From Pseudomonadota bacterium (GTDB lineage: Bacteria; Pseudomonadota; Alphaproteobacteria; Sphingomonadales; Sphingomonadaceae), in contig JAEXFD010000013.1 of assembly GCA_023400405.1 (NCBI GenBank), positions 1 through 64,000 on the forward strand: 64,000 nt of DNA, in the 5' to 3' direction. The position numbers and the translations under genes were made by a program. This document shows, in pieces, positions 52,696-62,361 of the stretch (positions are counted from its first letter, which is position 1; each line of letters begins with the position of its first letter). The notes below the pieces were generated by a model. That model had not been told where the DNA came from, did not search any database, and worked only from the letters and a program-made list of their open reading frames with translations.

Positions 52696-55080
52696 TTAGC
52701 CGCGCAGCGTCGCGCCGAGCTTGGCGGCAGCGGCGACCACCTTGTCGGCAACCGCCTTCAGCTCCTCGTCGGTGAAGCTCTTCACACCGGGCTGCAGCGT
52801 GACTTCGATCGCCAGGCTCTTTTGTCCCTCGGGCACGCCGGCGCCGGTGAAGACGTCGAACAGTCGCGCCTCGACGATCGCCGCCTTGTCGGCGCTCTTG
52901 ACCGTGCGGACGAGATCGCCCGCCGCCAGCTCTGCCGGCACCAGGAAGGCGAAATCGCGGGTCACCGCCTGGAGCGCCGGCGGCACGAAGGCCGGCCGCA
53001 TGAAGCCGGTCTGGCCACGCTTGCCCGGCAGCGCGTCGAGATAGAGTTCGACCGCGGCGACTTCGCCATCGAGGTCGAATGCCTTGCGCACGCTCGGATG
53101 GATCATCCCGAAGGCGGCGAGCACGGTCTTGGGCCCGAGCCGCAGCGTCGCCGACTGGCCGGGGTGCCAGACCGCGCCGGCCTCCCCCAGCACCTGCAGG
53201 TTCGCGGTCGGGGCGCCCGCCGCTTCGAGCAGTGCGAGTGCCTCGGCCTTCGCGTCGAATGCGTCGAAAGCCTGTGCCTTGCCGCTCTGCCAGCCGCGCG
53301 GGCGGCGCGCGCCGGCGAGCAGCAGGCCGAGCGTCGGGCGTTCGGCATCCGCCAGATAGCGCCGGCCGAGCTCGAACAGCCGCACGCTGGCCGCGCCGCG
53401 CTTCAGGTTTCGCTCGGCCGCGGCGAGCAGGCCGGGGAGCAGCGAGGGGCGCATCACCTTCATGTCTTCGCTGATCGGATTGGCGAGCGTCCAGGCACCG
53501 CCACCGAACGGCGCGGCTTCCTTCTCGGAAACGAAGCTCCAGGTCACCGCCTCATGGAAGCCGCGCGCCGCCGCGGTGCGCCGCAGCTTGCGTTCGAGCT
53601 TCTGCTCGGCGGTCGCGGTCGGCCGGGCGACGCCGGGCGTGCGGGCGAGCGGCACCGGCGGCACCTTGTCGATGCCTTCGATGCGGATCACTTCCTCGAC
53701 CAGGTCGGCCGCACCGTCCACGTCGCGGCGCCAGCTCGGCGGGGTGACGTTCCATTCGCCATCCACCGCGAAGCCGAGGCGTTCGAGGATCGCCTTCTGC
53801 CGGTCGGCCGGGACGGCCAGCCCACCCAGCGTCTCGGCGCGCGCCGGATCGTAGCGATAGCTGCGCGTGCCCAGCGGCGGCGTGCCCGCGCGCGTCACGT
53901 CGCTCGGCATGCCGCCGCACAGGGCGAGCACCAGCCGCGTCGCGATCTCCAGCCCTTCATCGAGGAAGGCCGGATCGACCCCGCGCTCGAAGCGCGAGCG
54001 CGCGTCGCTGGTCAGGCCGAGCGCCTGGCCGGTGCGGGCGATATGGTCCGGATCGAAATAGGCGCATTCGATCAGCACGTCGGTCGTGGCTTCGGAGACG
54101 CCCGAATCCTCGCCGCCCATGATCCCACCGATATCGTGCGCCGCCACATTGTCGGCGATCACCGTCATCGTCTCGGCGAGCTTGTAGGTCTTGCCGTTGA
54201 GCGCCAGCACCTCTTCGCCCGATTTGGCCTTGCGCGCGACCAGCCCCCCCTGGAGCTTGGCGAGATCATAGACGTGGAGCGGCCGCCCGAGGCCGATCAT
54301 GACGAAATTGGTGATGTCGACCAGCGCCGAGATCGGCTTCTGCCCCACCGCGACCAGCCGCCGCTGCAGCCAGTCGGGCGACGCGCCGTTCTTCACGCCC
54401 GACACCCGCTGGGCGTAGAAGGCGGGGCAACCCGCCGCGTCCTCGATCCGCACGTCCGGCCCCGCGCCCTGCGCCGTCACCGCCGGCAGCCCGCCGACGA
54501 TCGCCTCGAGCGGGCGCAGCGTACCGAGCCCCGCCGCGGCGAGGTCGCGCGCGATGCCGCGCACGCCCATGCAATCCTGGCGGTTGGGCGTGATCGAGAC
54601 GTCGATCACTGGATCGTCGAGCCCGGCATAATCGGCAAAGGCGGTGCCGATCGGGGCATCGGCGGGCAGCTCGATGATCCCGTCATGATCCTCGCCGAGC
54701 TCGAGCTCGCGCGTCGAGCACATCATCCCGTTCGATTCGACCCCGCGGATCGCCGAGACCCTGAGCTCCATGCCATTGGCCGGCACGGTCGCGCCCGGCA
54801 GGCCGAGCACGCCGACCAGCCCGGCGCGGGCATTGGGCGCCCCGCACACCACTTGCAGCGGCGCGCCCTCGCCCAGATCGACGCTGAGCACCTGCAGCTT
54901 GTCCGCCTGCGGATGGCGCTCGGCGGTGACCACCCGCGCAACGCGGAAGCCGCGCAGCTTGGCGGCGGGGTTCTCGACCCCTTCCACCTCGAGCCCGATG
55001 CGAGTCAGCGCCTCGGTCACCGCATCGAGATCGGCGGTGGTGTCGAGATGGTCCTTGAGCCAGGAAAGCGTGAACTTCAT
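52696..55080 (-). CDS. pheT: Phenylalanine-tRNA ligase beta subunit
   Basis: Beta subunit of the alpha2-beta2 PheRS, 794 aa. It has the N-terminal tRNA-binding OB domain (RVARVVTAERHPQADKLQVL), then B3/B4 editing domains, the B5 domain, the catalytic-like core (GFHEAVTWSFVSE) and the C-terminal FDX-ACB anticodon-binding domain (FAFLVPAELAAGDLVRTVKS). The ATG is at 55080. A 102-base gap carrying a palindromic repeat separates it from pheS. Confidence 0.96.
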   Translation of the reverse strand: MKFTLSWLKDHLDTTADLDAVTEALTRIGLEVEGVENPAAKLRGFRVARVVTAERHPQADKLQVLSVDLGEGAPLQVVCGAPNARAGLVGVLGLPGATVPANGMELRVSAIRGVESNGMMCSTRELELGEDHDGIIELPADAPIGTAFADYAGLDDPVIDVSITPNRQDCMGVRGIARDLAAAGLGTLRPLEAIVGGLPAVTAQGAGPDVRIEDAAGCPAFYAQRVSGVKNGASPDWLQRRLVAVGQKPISALVDITNFVMIGLGRPLHVYDLAKLQGGLVARKAKSGEEVLALNGKTYKLAETMTVIADNVAAHDIGGIMGGEDSGVSEATTDVLIECAYFDPDHIARTGQALGLTSDARSRFERGVDPAFLDEGLEIATRLVLALCGGMPSDVTRAGTPPLGTRSYRYDPARAETLGGLAVPADRQKAILERLGFAVDGEWNVTPPSWRRDVDGAADLVEEVIRIEGIDKVPPVPLARTPGVARPTATAEQKLERKLRRTAAARGFHEAVTWSFVSEKEAAPFGGGAWTLANPISEDMKVMRPSLLPGLLAAAERNLKRGAASVRLFELGRRYLADAERPTLGLLLAGARRPRGWQSGKAQAFDAFDAKAEALALLEAAGAPTANLQVLGEAGAVWHPGQSATLRLGPKTVLAAFGMIHPSVRKAFDLDGEVAAVELYLDALPGKRGQTGFMRPAFVPPALQAVTRDFAFLVPAELAAGDLVRTVKSADKAAIVEARLFDVFTGAGVPEGQKSLAIEVTLQPGVKSFTDEELKAVADKVVAAAAKLGATLRG

Positions 55081-55090
55081 GTCAGAGATC

Positions 55091-55174
55091 CGTCACCCCG
55101 GCGAAAGCCGGGGTCTTGATGGGGCCGGGCGTGGCGCGCGCCACGGGGAGATCCCAGCATTCGCTGGGATGACG
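55091..55174. repeat. Palindromic repeat element between pheS and pheT (type A copy 2)
   Basis: Two hairpins, CCCCGGC-GAAA-GCCGGGG (55096-55113) and TCCCAGC-ATTC-GCTGGGA (55152-55169), with a GGGGCCGGGCG core and a final TGACG. It has the same architecture as 20108-20190. Confidence 0.8.
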
Positions 55175-55182
55175 ATCGGGGC

Positions 55183-56274
55183 TCATGCGCCGACGCCTCC
55201 GGAAAGAGTCGGCACGTCGAGCGCCGAGAAGCCGTAATGCCGGAGCCAGCGCAGGTCGCCGTCGAAAAAGGCGCGCAAATCGTCCATCCCATATTTGAGC
55301 ATCGCCAGGCGATCGATCCCGCAGCCGAAGGCGAAGCCCTGCCATTCCTCGGGATCGAGTCCGCAGGCCGCGATCACCTTCGGATGCACCATCCCGCTGC
55401 CCAGCACTTCGAGCCAGCCGCCGTCCGCGGTATCCCCGCCGCCGCCGATCACGCGCTTGCCGTTCTGCCAGGTGAAGCCGACATCGACCTCGGCCGAAGG
55501 CTCGGTGAAGGGGAAATAGCTCGGGCGCAGCCGCAACACGATGTCGTCGCGCTCGAAGAATGCCTTGAGAAAGGTCTCGAGCGTCCATTTGAGATGGCCG
55601 AGCGTGATCCCCTTGTCGATCACCAGCCCCTCGACCTGGTGGAACATCGGCGTGTGCGTCGCGTCGCTGTCCGATCGATAGGTGCGCCCCGGCGCGATGA
55701 TCCGGATCGGCGGCTTGCTGGAAACCATCGTACGGATCTGCACTGGCGAGGTGTGCGTGCGCAGCAGCATCTTGCGCTCGCCTTCCGCACCTTCCGGAAA
55801 ATAGAAAGTGTCGTGCATCGCCCGGGCCGGATGGCTTTCAGGGATGTTGAGCGCCGTGAAATTGTGCCAGTCGTCCTCGATCTCGGGCCCGGTCGCCACC
55901 GCGAAGCCCAGATCGGCGAAGATCTCGGCAAGCTCGTCCATCACCTGCGAGACCGGATGGACGCTGCCCGCCGGCGCCGCCTCGGCCGGCAGGGTCAGGT
56001 CGATCGTCTCGCTCGCCAGCCGCGCCTCGAGCGCCGCCGCCTCCAGCGCCGCCTTGCGCGCCGCCAGCGCCTCGGTCACCGCCTCGCGACGAGCGTGGAT
56101 CGCGGGCGCCACCGCCTGTCGCTCCTCGGCGCTCAGCTTGCCCAGCGTCTTGAGTTGCGTCGTGATGATGCCGGCCTTGCCGAGCATCTCGATGCGAAGC
56201 TCCTCGAGCGCGCCTAGCGTCTCGCAGCGGCCGATACGTTCCAGGATCGCTTCTTGGGGGTCCAACTCAGCCAC
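55183..56274 (-). CDS. pheS: Phenylalanine-tRNA ligase alpha subunit
   Basis: Catalytic alpha subunit charging tRNA-Phe, about 363 aa. A coiled-coil tRNA-binding N-terminus (IEMLGKAGIITTQLKTLG) precedes the class II core: motif 2 is LLRTHTSPVQIRTM, GRTYRSDSDATHTPMFHQVEG follows, and motif 3 is GCGIDRLAMLKYGMDDLR. The GTG at 56274 is chosen because GGAG lies six bases upstream and the family begins MAELDP-like; an ATG at 56289 lies in a half palindromic repeat and is less likely. Confidence 0.95.
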   Translation of the reverse strand: MAELDPQEAILERIGRCETLGALEELRIEMLGKAGIITTQLKTLGKLSAEERQAVAPAIHARREAVTEALAARKAALEAAALEARLASETIDLTLPAEAAPAGSVHPVSQVMDELAEIFADLGFAVATGPEIEDDWHNFTALNIPESHPARAMHDTFYFPEGAEGERKMLLRTHTSPVQIRTMVSSKPPIRIIAPGRTYRSDSDATHTPMFHQVEGLVIDKGITLGHLKWTLETFLKAFFERDDIVLRLRPSYFPFTEPSAEVDVGFTWQNGKRVIGGGGDTADGGWLEVLGSGMVHPKVIAACGLDPEEWQGFAFGCGIDRLAMLKYGMDDLRAFFDGDLRWLRHYGFSALDVPTLSGGVGA

Positions 56275-56283
56275 GATGTACTC

Positions 56284-56307
56284 CGTCATCCCCGCAAGGG
56301 CAGGGAA
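56284..56307. repeat. Half palindromic element at the pheS 5' end
   Basis: CGTCATCCCCGC, AAGG and GCAGGGA form one of the two hairpins of the type A element, in the orientation that ends in GGATGACG on the minus strand. It overlaps the alternative ATG of pheS and contributes the bases just upstream of its ribosome site. Confidence 0.6.
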
Positions 56308-56525
56308 TTCATATTCGGTTCCGTCGTGGTGGCTCGAACCCTAGTCCGCTGGCCAGGTCAACCCATTGCGCGCCGCCTGGTCCGCTCTTCTACGTATGCT
56401 TCCGGCGGAATCAAGCATCCCTGCGCGCTGCGGTACGGCTTTGCGCGCGGCCCGCGATTCGCGGGTGACAAGCTGCAGGCCGAAAGGGAAGCTGTCGCGC
56501 GCGCCGAGAGGCTCGGCGTCATCGT

Positions 56526-57425
56526 TTGCCGGCGTCCCGATTGCGTTTCGGCAAGACCGCCTCGGCCTTAATCACATGCGCTCGGAGGCCAAGCGGCCCG
56601 GGCTGCGGCTATAGCCCATCCGCCGGAGCGCGGAGCTTTCGACAGCTCCCGGTCGGTGATGTCATAGCACCGACCCCACTAACTGCCGTGCGGGAAATCC
56701 ACGGATCAGGCCGGCGGGAGACTGCGCGGCGCCTGCGCTCGTTTGTCGGGCGGGTTCTCCAGTACGCCATCTTGACCGGACGGGCCCAGATCAATCCCGC
56801 CCCGACGCTGACCCGCGTGCTGGCTGCCCCGAAGGAGAAGCACCATCCGGCGATCGTCGATGATAGAAAGCTGAGCGCCATCTTGAGGGCAATTGACGAC
56901 TACCAGGGATACCCCTCGACGAGCGCTGCGCTGAGGCTGTCGCCGCACGTGTTCCAACGCCCGGGAGAGATCCGGACGACGCGGTGGGCGGACTTCGATT
57001 CCGACCGGGCGCGCTGGAATATTCCCGCGGCCACCTTGAAGATGCGAAGGGACCACAATGTCCCGCTGTCGCGCCAGGCGATCGAGATCATCCGATCGAT
57101 GGACACAGCCTCGAGCGGCACCGAGTTCGTATTTCCCGCCTTCCACTCGTTCCGGAAGCCGATCTCGGAGAACACGTTCAACCAGGCGCTCCGCCGGCTT
57201 GGCTATGGCGGGGTAATGACGGCGCACGGCTTCCGGTCGACGGCCAGTACCTTGCTCAACGAGAGCAAGCGCTGGAGCCCGGACGCGATCGAACGTGCGC
57301 TGGCCCATGAGGACAGGAACGCCGTCCGAGCAGCTTACAACCGTACCGACTACTGGGAAGAGCGCGTCGAGATGATGCGTTGGTGGTCGGACCGGCTGGA
57401 CGACCTCAAAGCGTCGGCAAAATGA
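56526..57425 (+). pseudogene. Tyrosine recombinase (phage-type integrase), N-terminally truncated
   Basis: Similarity to P4-type integrases starts only near 56635 (RQLPVGDVIAPTPLTAVREI), then RETARRLRSFVGRVLQYAI, PRGEIR-type catalytic Arg in FQRPGEIRTTRW, the HxxR in MTAHGFRSTAST, a second His in LAHEDRNAVR and the nucleophile Tyr in RAAYNRTDYWEERVEMM. The catalytic domain is intact. The arm-binding N-terminal domain (about 150 residues) is missing and the DNA upstream does not resemble it in any frame. A GTG at 56688 could make a 246-residue fragment. It is taken to be a relic of a mobile element next to pheS. Confidence 0.75.
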
Positions 57426-58194
57426 GCCAAAACCAGTTGGGGGCCAGCTGATTTCAGCGCCCCCAAATTGGCCCCCAACGCCTCGAGGTTAGAGCCAAAT
57501 TCAGGCGAACAGCGGTGGACAGCCGTTTCAAGTTTTTCGCTATTTTTCTGAGGCTTAGCCCCATCCGCGAATATCGCAGGATGGGGTAATGGTGCCAGAA
57601 GAGCTTGATCGCTGGGCAGCGAAGCGGTTGATTTCGCAGTCAAATCGTGGACTTGCGAAGTCGCCAGGGGCACCACTAGCATGCTTTAAAATCCTGGAAA
57701 AGGCTGGACGGTGATGGACGTAGCGGTTTGATTGCTCGCGCGGCCCGGCATCTGATCCTGGGGCGTTCCGGCCGTTCGGAGCTGACGGGCGGAACGGCAG
57801 CTTTTGTCTGGAGCAGACATTCGAAGTTTGGCTGAAAGGCTTTGCGTAGCGACCGAAGCTGGGCCGGAAGCGGTCTGTCTGTTCCCGGGATAACTGCGAC
57901 CTAAAGCGACATGTCTCTCGCCGTCGAATCGCCGAATCGAACATGGCCCGCCGCGAATATCCCCAGAGGAATCCTGCGGCCCGATGTGCTTCTGCGTCGG
58001 CGGCCGTTGGTGTCGGTAGTACAAGTGCCACGGGGCCCTCCGATCAAACCTTCCGACGCCACGCGGCACTCGCTGCACCGGGCCAGATTCGGCTTTTCCC
58101 TCCGGTGCGTCCCCTAGGTCGCGCTCCCGAATGGTCGCGTCTACGGCGAATTCATATCCGGGAGCCTCCTCGAAACCCGTCTGGGGGCAACGCA
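57426..58194. other. Gene-poor stretch between the integrase remnant and the NO reductase
   Basis: No supported gene in 769 bases. It contains the inverted repeat described separately and a perfect eight-base hairpin CCCCATCC/GGATGGGG at 57559-57586. A 41-codon frame at 57589-57714 (MVPEELDRWAAKRLIS) follows with no clear ribosome site. Open frames on the minus strand have unusual composition and look like shadows. The leader before the NO reductase (about 57900-58190) has no FNR-type TTGAT-N4-ATCAA box that I can find. Confidence 0.4.
57437..57478. terminator. Inverted repeat after the integrase remnant
   Basis: TTGGGGGCCA (57437-57446) and TGGCCCCCAA (57469-57478) are perfect ten-base complements flanking a loop that holds a second GCGCCCCCAA. 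It could end integrase transcription. It also resembles an att-type sequence, but no second copy was found in the window. Confidence 0.5.
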
Positions 58195-60468
58195 ATGAAC
58201 TCCAAGAAGCTATGGTTGTGGCTGGGAGCGATTTTCCTCGTCTCGTTCGCCATACTCGGCCTGCTCGGCCGCGAAATCTATGTCCAGGCGCCGCCGGTGC
58301 CCGAGACCGTCGCCTCCGCCAAGGGCGACACCGTCTATAGCCGGGCCCAGATCGAAGCCGGCCGCGAGGCGTGGCAGACGCTGGGCGGCATGGAGCTCGG
58401 TTCGGTCTGGGGCCATGGCGGTTATGTCGCCCCCGATTGGAGCGCCGACTGGCTTCACCGCGAAGCGACCGCGCTGCTCGACATCTGGGCCAACAAGGAA
58501 GCGGGCGGGCCGTTCGACCAACTCCGCCCGGAGGCCCAGGCCGGGCTGAAGGAGCGCCTGACCCTCGAGCTGCGCGCCAATCGCTACGATCCCGCGACCG
58601 GCACGCTGAACGTGTCGGCGGAGCGCGCCCAGGCGATCGCGCAGGTGGCCGATCACTATGCCAAGCTGTTCAGCGGGGATCCGGCGCTGCGCCCGCTGCG
58701 GATCGACTATGCGATCCCCGAGCGTTCGCTGACCAATGCGAAGGACCGCAGCGACCTCGGCGCCTTTTTCTTCTGGACGGCCTGGTCGAGCGTGACCGAC
58801 CGGCCGGGCGCGACGATCAGCTACACCAATAACTGGCCGCACGATCCGCTCGTGGGCAACACCCCCGCGGCGTCGCTCGGCATGTGGTCGATCGCCAGCG
58901 TGCTGTTCCTGATCGCTGGCGTCGCCTGGCTGACCTGGTACCAGGCGCGTCGGGGCGAGGAGGAACATGCGCTCGTGCCGGCGGCCGATCCGCTGCGGGG
59001 CATGAAGCCAACCGCTTCGATGAAGGCGACGACGAAATATTTCGTGACCGTCATCGGCCTGTTCCTCGCCCAGGTGGTGCTCGGCGCGGTCACCGCCCAT
59101 TATGCCGTGGAAGGCCAGGACTTCTACGGCGTCGCGATCTCGGACCTGTTCCCTTATGCGCTCACGCGCACCTGGCACACCCAACTTGGCATCTTCTGGA
59201 TCGCCACCGCCTGGCTCGCGACCGGCCTCTATGTCGCGCCGATGCTCTCGGGCCACGAGCCCAAATATCAGCGGCTCGGCGTCAACGTGTTGTGGGTCGC
59301 GCTGCTCATTGTCGTGATCGGCTCGTTCGCGGGCGAATGGATGGGCATCCAGCAGAAGCTCGGCCATGCCCAGAATTTCTGGTTCGGCCATATGGGCTAT
59401 GAATACGTCGATCTAGGCCGCTTCTGGGCGATCCTGTTGTTCGCCGGGCTGATGATCTGGTTGACCCTGGTCGGCCGGGCGCTTTGGCCGGCGCTCAAGG
59501 CCCCGTCCGAGAGCCGCGGGCTGATCGCGATGGTGTTCGTCTCGACCATCTGCATCGGCTTGTTCTACGGGGCGGCGCTGACCTGGGGCCGCCACAGCTC
59601 GCTTTCGATGATCGAATATTTCCGCTGGTGGGTCGTCCATCTGTGGGTCGAAGGCTTCTTCGAAGTGTTCGCGACGGCCGTGATCGCGCTGATCTTCGCG
59701 GGGCTCGGCTTGGTCCGCGCGCGCGCGGCGAACACCGCCGTCGTGTTCTCCACCGCCGTGTTCCTGACCGGCGGCATCCTCGGCACGCTTCACCATCTCT
59801 ACTTTTCCGGCACGACCACGCCGATCATCGCGTGGGGCGCCATGTTCTCGGCGCTCGAAGTAGTTCCGCTGGCGCTGCTGGGCGTCGAGGCGCTGCACAA
59901 TTACCGTATGACCAAGGCGGCGCCCTGGGTTCAAGCCTATAAATGGCCGATCCTGTTCTTCGTCGCAGTCTCCTTCTGGAACTTGGTCGGCGCGGGGATC
60001 CTCGGCTTCTCGATCAATCCGCCGATCTCGCTCTACTATATCCAAGGCCTCAACATGACGCCGAGCCACGGCCACGCCGCGCTGTTCGGAGTTTATGGCA
60101 TGCTCGGCATCGGCCTGATGCTGTTCTGCCTGCGCACCGGCTTCCGGAGTGCGACTTGGTCGGACGCGATCCTGAAGCCAACCTTCTGGGCGCTCAACCT
60201 GGGCCTGGCGATGATGGTGTTCCTCAGCCTCGTGCCCTCGGGCCTCTACCAGGCCTATCACAGCGTCACGACCGGCTTCTGGTACGCCCGCTCACCGGCG
60301 GTGGTGCATAGCAAGGTGATGGAGACGCTGGTCTGGATGCGCGTACCCGGAGACATCGTCTTCGGCTGCGGTGCGATCCTGCTGGCGCTGTTCGTTGCGC
60401 GACTGCTCGTCGTGCGGCGCAGTGGCGGCATCGCGGCCCGGCATCCAGAACTGGTGCCGGCCGAATAG
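58195..60468 (+). CDS. norB: Quinol-dependent nitric oxide reductase (qNor)
   Basis: A 757-aa single-subunit NO reductase, which reduces 2 NO to N2O with electrons from quinol. The long N-terminal extension, about residues 35-215, replaces the cytochrome c subunit NorC (VYSRAQIEAGREAWQTLGGMELGS, VWGHGGYVAPDWSADWLHRE). The haem-copper core has about 12-14 helices with histidine clusters (HTQLGIFWIATAWLATGLYV, GFFEVFATAVIAL, HHLYFSGT, MTPSHGHAALFGVYG). ATG at 58195 with a G-rich ribosome site. It is followed by a strong terminator, then nnrS. Confidence 0.95.
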   Translation: MNSKKLWLWLGAIFLVSFAILGLLGREIYVQAPPVPETVASAKGDTVYSRAQIEAGREAWQTLGGMELGSVWGHGGYVAPDWSADWLHREATALLDIWANKEAGGPFDQLRPEAQAGLKERLTLELRANRYDPATGTLNVSAERAQAIAQVADHYAKLFSGDPALRPLRIDYAIPERSLTNAKDRSDLGAFFFWTAWSSVTDRPGATISYTNNWPHDPLVGNTPAASLGMWSIASVLFLIAGVAWLTWYQARRGEEEHALVPAADPLRGMKPTASMKATTKYFVTVIGLFLAQVVLGAVTAHYAVEGQDFYGVAISDLFPYALTRTWHTQLGIFWIATAWLATGLYVAPMLSGHEPKYQRLGVNVLWVALLIVVIGSFAGEWMGIQQKLGHAQNFWFGHMGYEYVDLGRFWAILLFAGLMIWLTLVGRALWPALKAPSESRGLIAMVFVSTICIGLFYGAALTWGRHSSLSMIEYFRWWVVHLWVEGFFEVFATAVIALIFAGLGLVRARAANTAVVFSTAVFLTGGILGTLHHLYFSGTTTPIIAWGAMFSALEVVPLALLGVEALHNYRMTKAAPWVQAYKWPILFFVAVSFWNLVGAGILGFSINPPISLYYIQGLNMTPSHGHAALFGVYGMLGIGLMLFCLRTGFRSATWSDAILKPTFWALNLGLAMMVFLSLVPSGLYQAYHSVTTGFWYARSPAVVHSKVMETLVWMRVPGDIVFGCGAILLALFVARLLVVRRSGGIAARHPELVPAE

Positions 60469-60478
60469 CACACCCCAT

Positions 60479-60520
60479 GGGCCGGCCTGCTAACCCCGCA
60501 GGCCGGCCCTTTCTGTTTTT
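60479..60520 (+). terminator. Rho-independent terminator after norB
   Basis: GGGCCGGCCTGC (60479-60490) and GCAGGCCGGCCC (60498-60509) form a perfect 12-base stem with a seven-base loop, followed by TTTCTGTTTTT. The next gene starts 20 bases on, so nnrS may depend on readthrough or an internal promoter. Confidence 0.9.
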
Positions 60521-60540
60521 CGCGAAAGGGAGTTGGCGAG

Positions 60541-61740
60541 ATGAGGGCCGAGGACGAGCGTTTCCGCAGGCTGATGCGGCTGCCGCCGGTATTGCGGGGC
60601 GGCTTCCGGCCATTGTTCTTCGGCGGGGCCTTCTGGGCCGTGGTCGTCGTGACGCTATGGGTGCTCGCCTTTGCCGGCAAGCTGACATTGCCGAGCGGAT
60701 TCGATCCGCTCGCCTGGCATCGGCACGAAATGCTGTTCGGCTATCTCGGCGCGGTGATCGCTGGCTTCCTGATGACCGCCATTCCGAATTGGACCGGGCG
60801 CCTGCCCATCGCCGGGGCTCGGCTGGCGCTGCTTGCCGGATTGTGGCTCGCCGCGCGCGTGGCGGTGCTGTTCTCCGCCGTGACCGGCCTCGCGCTTGCC
60901 GCACTGCTCGACATCGGGTTACTGGCGACACTGACCTTCGTCGCGTCGCGCGAAGTGATCGCGGCGAAGAACCGCAACGTGCCGGTCGTCGCCGCGGCGG
61001 GCCTGTTTACCCTGGCTGACGCGATCGATCATGCCGAGCTGTTCGGCGCCGCGGTGCCCACGGGCCTGGGCTGGCGGCTGGGCTTCGCGATTGTGCTGCT
61101 GCTCGTCTCGCTGATCGGCGGGCGGATCATTCCGTCCTTCACGCGCAACTGGCTGGCCAAACAGGGGGGCGAGCGCGGACTGCCGACCCAACCCAATCGC
61201 TTCGATCTCGCGGTGATCGCCGCGACGGCCGCAGCGTTGTTCTGCTGGACTGCGCTGCCGGACCAGGCGGTGAGCGGCGCGCTGCTGGTGCTGGCAGGGC
61301 TGCTCCAGGCAGCCCGCCTCGCGCGCTGGTCTGGCCTGCAGACGATCCGCGAGCCGCTCGTCCTGATCCTCCACCTCTCCTATGCGTGGCTGCCGATCGG
61401 CCTGACGCTGCTCGGCGGCAGCTATTTCGTCTGGTGCATCCCCGCATCGGCGGCACTGCACGCGCTCAGTGCAGGCGCGATGGCCTCGATCACGCTTGCG
61501 GTGATGACCCGGGCGACGCTCGGCCATACCGGACGCACGCTCCGCGCCGATGGCCCGACCCGCGCGATCTACGTGCTCGTCACGCTGGGGGCCATTGTCC
61601 GCTTCGCCGCGCCGATGCTGGCGGTCGACTATGTCCTCATGATCGCGCTGGCGGGGTTGCTCTGGGGCGGTGCCTTTCTGCTCTTCCTCATCGCCTACGG
61701 CCCGAAGCTGCTCGGCGCGCGGCCCGATGGCAGGCCTTGA
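60541..61740 (+). CDS. nnrS: NnrS family haem/copper membrane protein
   Basis: A 399-aa polytopic protein with about 12 hydrophobic helices. LRGGFRPLFFGGAFWAVVV is the NnrS N-terminal signature, and HRHEMLFGYLGAVIAGFLMT carries the conserved histidine motif. NWTGRLPI, GRIIPSFTRNWL and HALSAGAMASITLAVMTRATLGHTGR follow. NnrS proteins protect against nitrosative stress, e.g. by preventing dinitrosyl iron complexes, in the NO-regulated sets of several proteobacteria. ATG at 60541 with AGGGAG upstream. Confidence 0.93.
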   Translation: MRAEDERFRRLMRLPPVLRGGFRPLFFGGAFWAVVVVTLWVLAFAGKLTLPSGFDPLAWHRHEMLFGYLGAVIAGFLMTAIPNWTGRLPIAGARLALLAGLWLAARVAVLFSAVTGLALAALLDIGLLATLTFVASREVIAAKNRNVPVVAAAGLFTLADAIDHAELFGAAVPTGLGWRLGFAIVLLLVSLIGGRIIPSFTRNWLAKQGGERGLPTQPNRFDLAVIAATAAALFCWTALPDQAVSGALLVLAGLLQAARLARWSGLQTIREPLVLILHLSYAWLPIGLTLLGGSYFVWCIPASAALHALSAGAMASITLAVMTRATLGHTGRTLRADGPTRAIYVLVTLGAIVRFAAPMLAVDYVLMIALAGLLWGGAFLLFLIAYGPKLLGARPDGRP

Positions 61741-61746
61741 GCCGCG

Positions 61747-62355
61747 ATGCCAATCGAGTTCGAGCCAACTCCCAATCCAGACGCGCTACGGGTGACGCTG
61801 GGTGTCCTCGTTTCGCAAGGTCCGCCCCGGCAGTTTAGCGGGCCGGGCGCCGCCGATCCGCTTGCCGTGGCGTTGCTCGCCATCCCCGGCGTCGCGCGCG
61901 TGCTGATCGGGGGCAATTTCGTCACCGTGGTGCGCGCCGGGCCCGAGCATGACTGGGCGATGATGCGCCCCGAGATCGTCCTTGCCCTGACCGATGCGCT
62001 CGAAAGCGCCGCGGCGCCGTCGCCCGCCCCCGAAAGGGCCGTCCCGGCCGGCGACATCGCGCAGCAAATCGAGGAGGTGCTCGATCGCTGGGTCCGCCCG
62101 CTGCTCGCGGCGGACGGCGGCGATGTGGTGCTGATCGGCTTCGATCCGGCCGACGGCACCGCGACGGTGCGCATGGAAGGAGCCTGCGGCGGTTGCCCGT
62201 CGGGGGCGATCACGCTCAAGCGCGGCATCGAACAGTCGATCCGGCGCTGGGTGCCCGAAGTCTCGCGCGTCGTCGCCGCAGCCGAGGAATCCCCGACAGC
62301 AGATCCCAAGGCGCGCTTTCGCAGCTGGGTCGCGGCCAAATGGGGACGCGGTTAG
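61747..62355 (+). CDS. NifU-like Fe-S scaffold protein (Nfu)
   Basis: A 202-aa protein with the Nfu N-terminal domain (EFEPTPNPDALRVTLG) and the NifU C-terminal domain with the cluster-binding CxxC (EGACGGCPSGAITLKRGIEQ). It carries Fe-S clusters to target proteins. It begins six bases after nnrS, in the same transcript direction. Location beside NO-detoxification genes fits repair of clusters damaged by NO; this is inference. It is convergent with fixJ, six bases apart. Confidence 0.9.
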   Translation: MPIEFEPTPNPDALRVTLGVLVSQGPPRQFSGPGAADPLAVALLAIPGVARVLIGGNFVTVVRAGPEHDWAMMRPEIVLALTDALESAAAPSPAPERAVPAGDIAQQIEEVLDRWVRPLLAADGGDVVLIGFDPADGTATVRMEGACGGCPSGAITLKRGIEQSIRRWVPEVSRVVAAAEESPTADPKARFRSWVAAKWGRG

Positions 62356-62361
62356 AGCGGC

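Noticed and set aside
57559..57586. tRNA fragment or att site
   Set aside because: It is a simple hairpin CCCCATCC/GGATGGGG with no cloverleaf and no second copy in the window.
57900..58194. FNR/NnrR or NsrR box before norB
   Set aside because: Only isolated half-sites such as GATCAA were seen; no two-half dyad.
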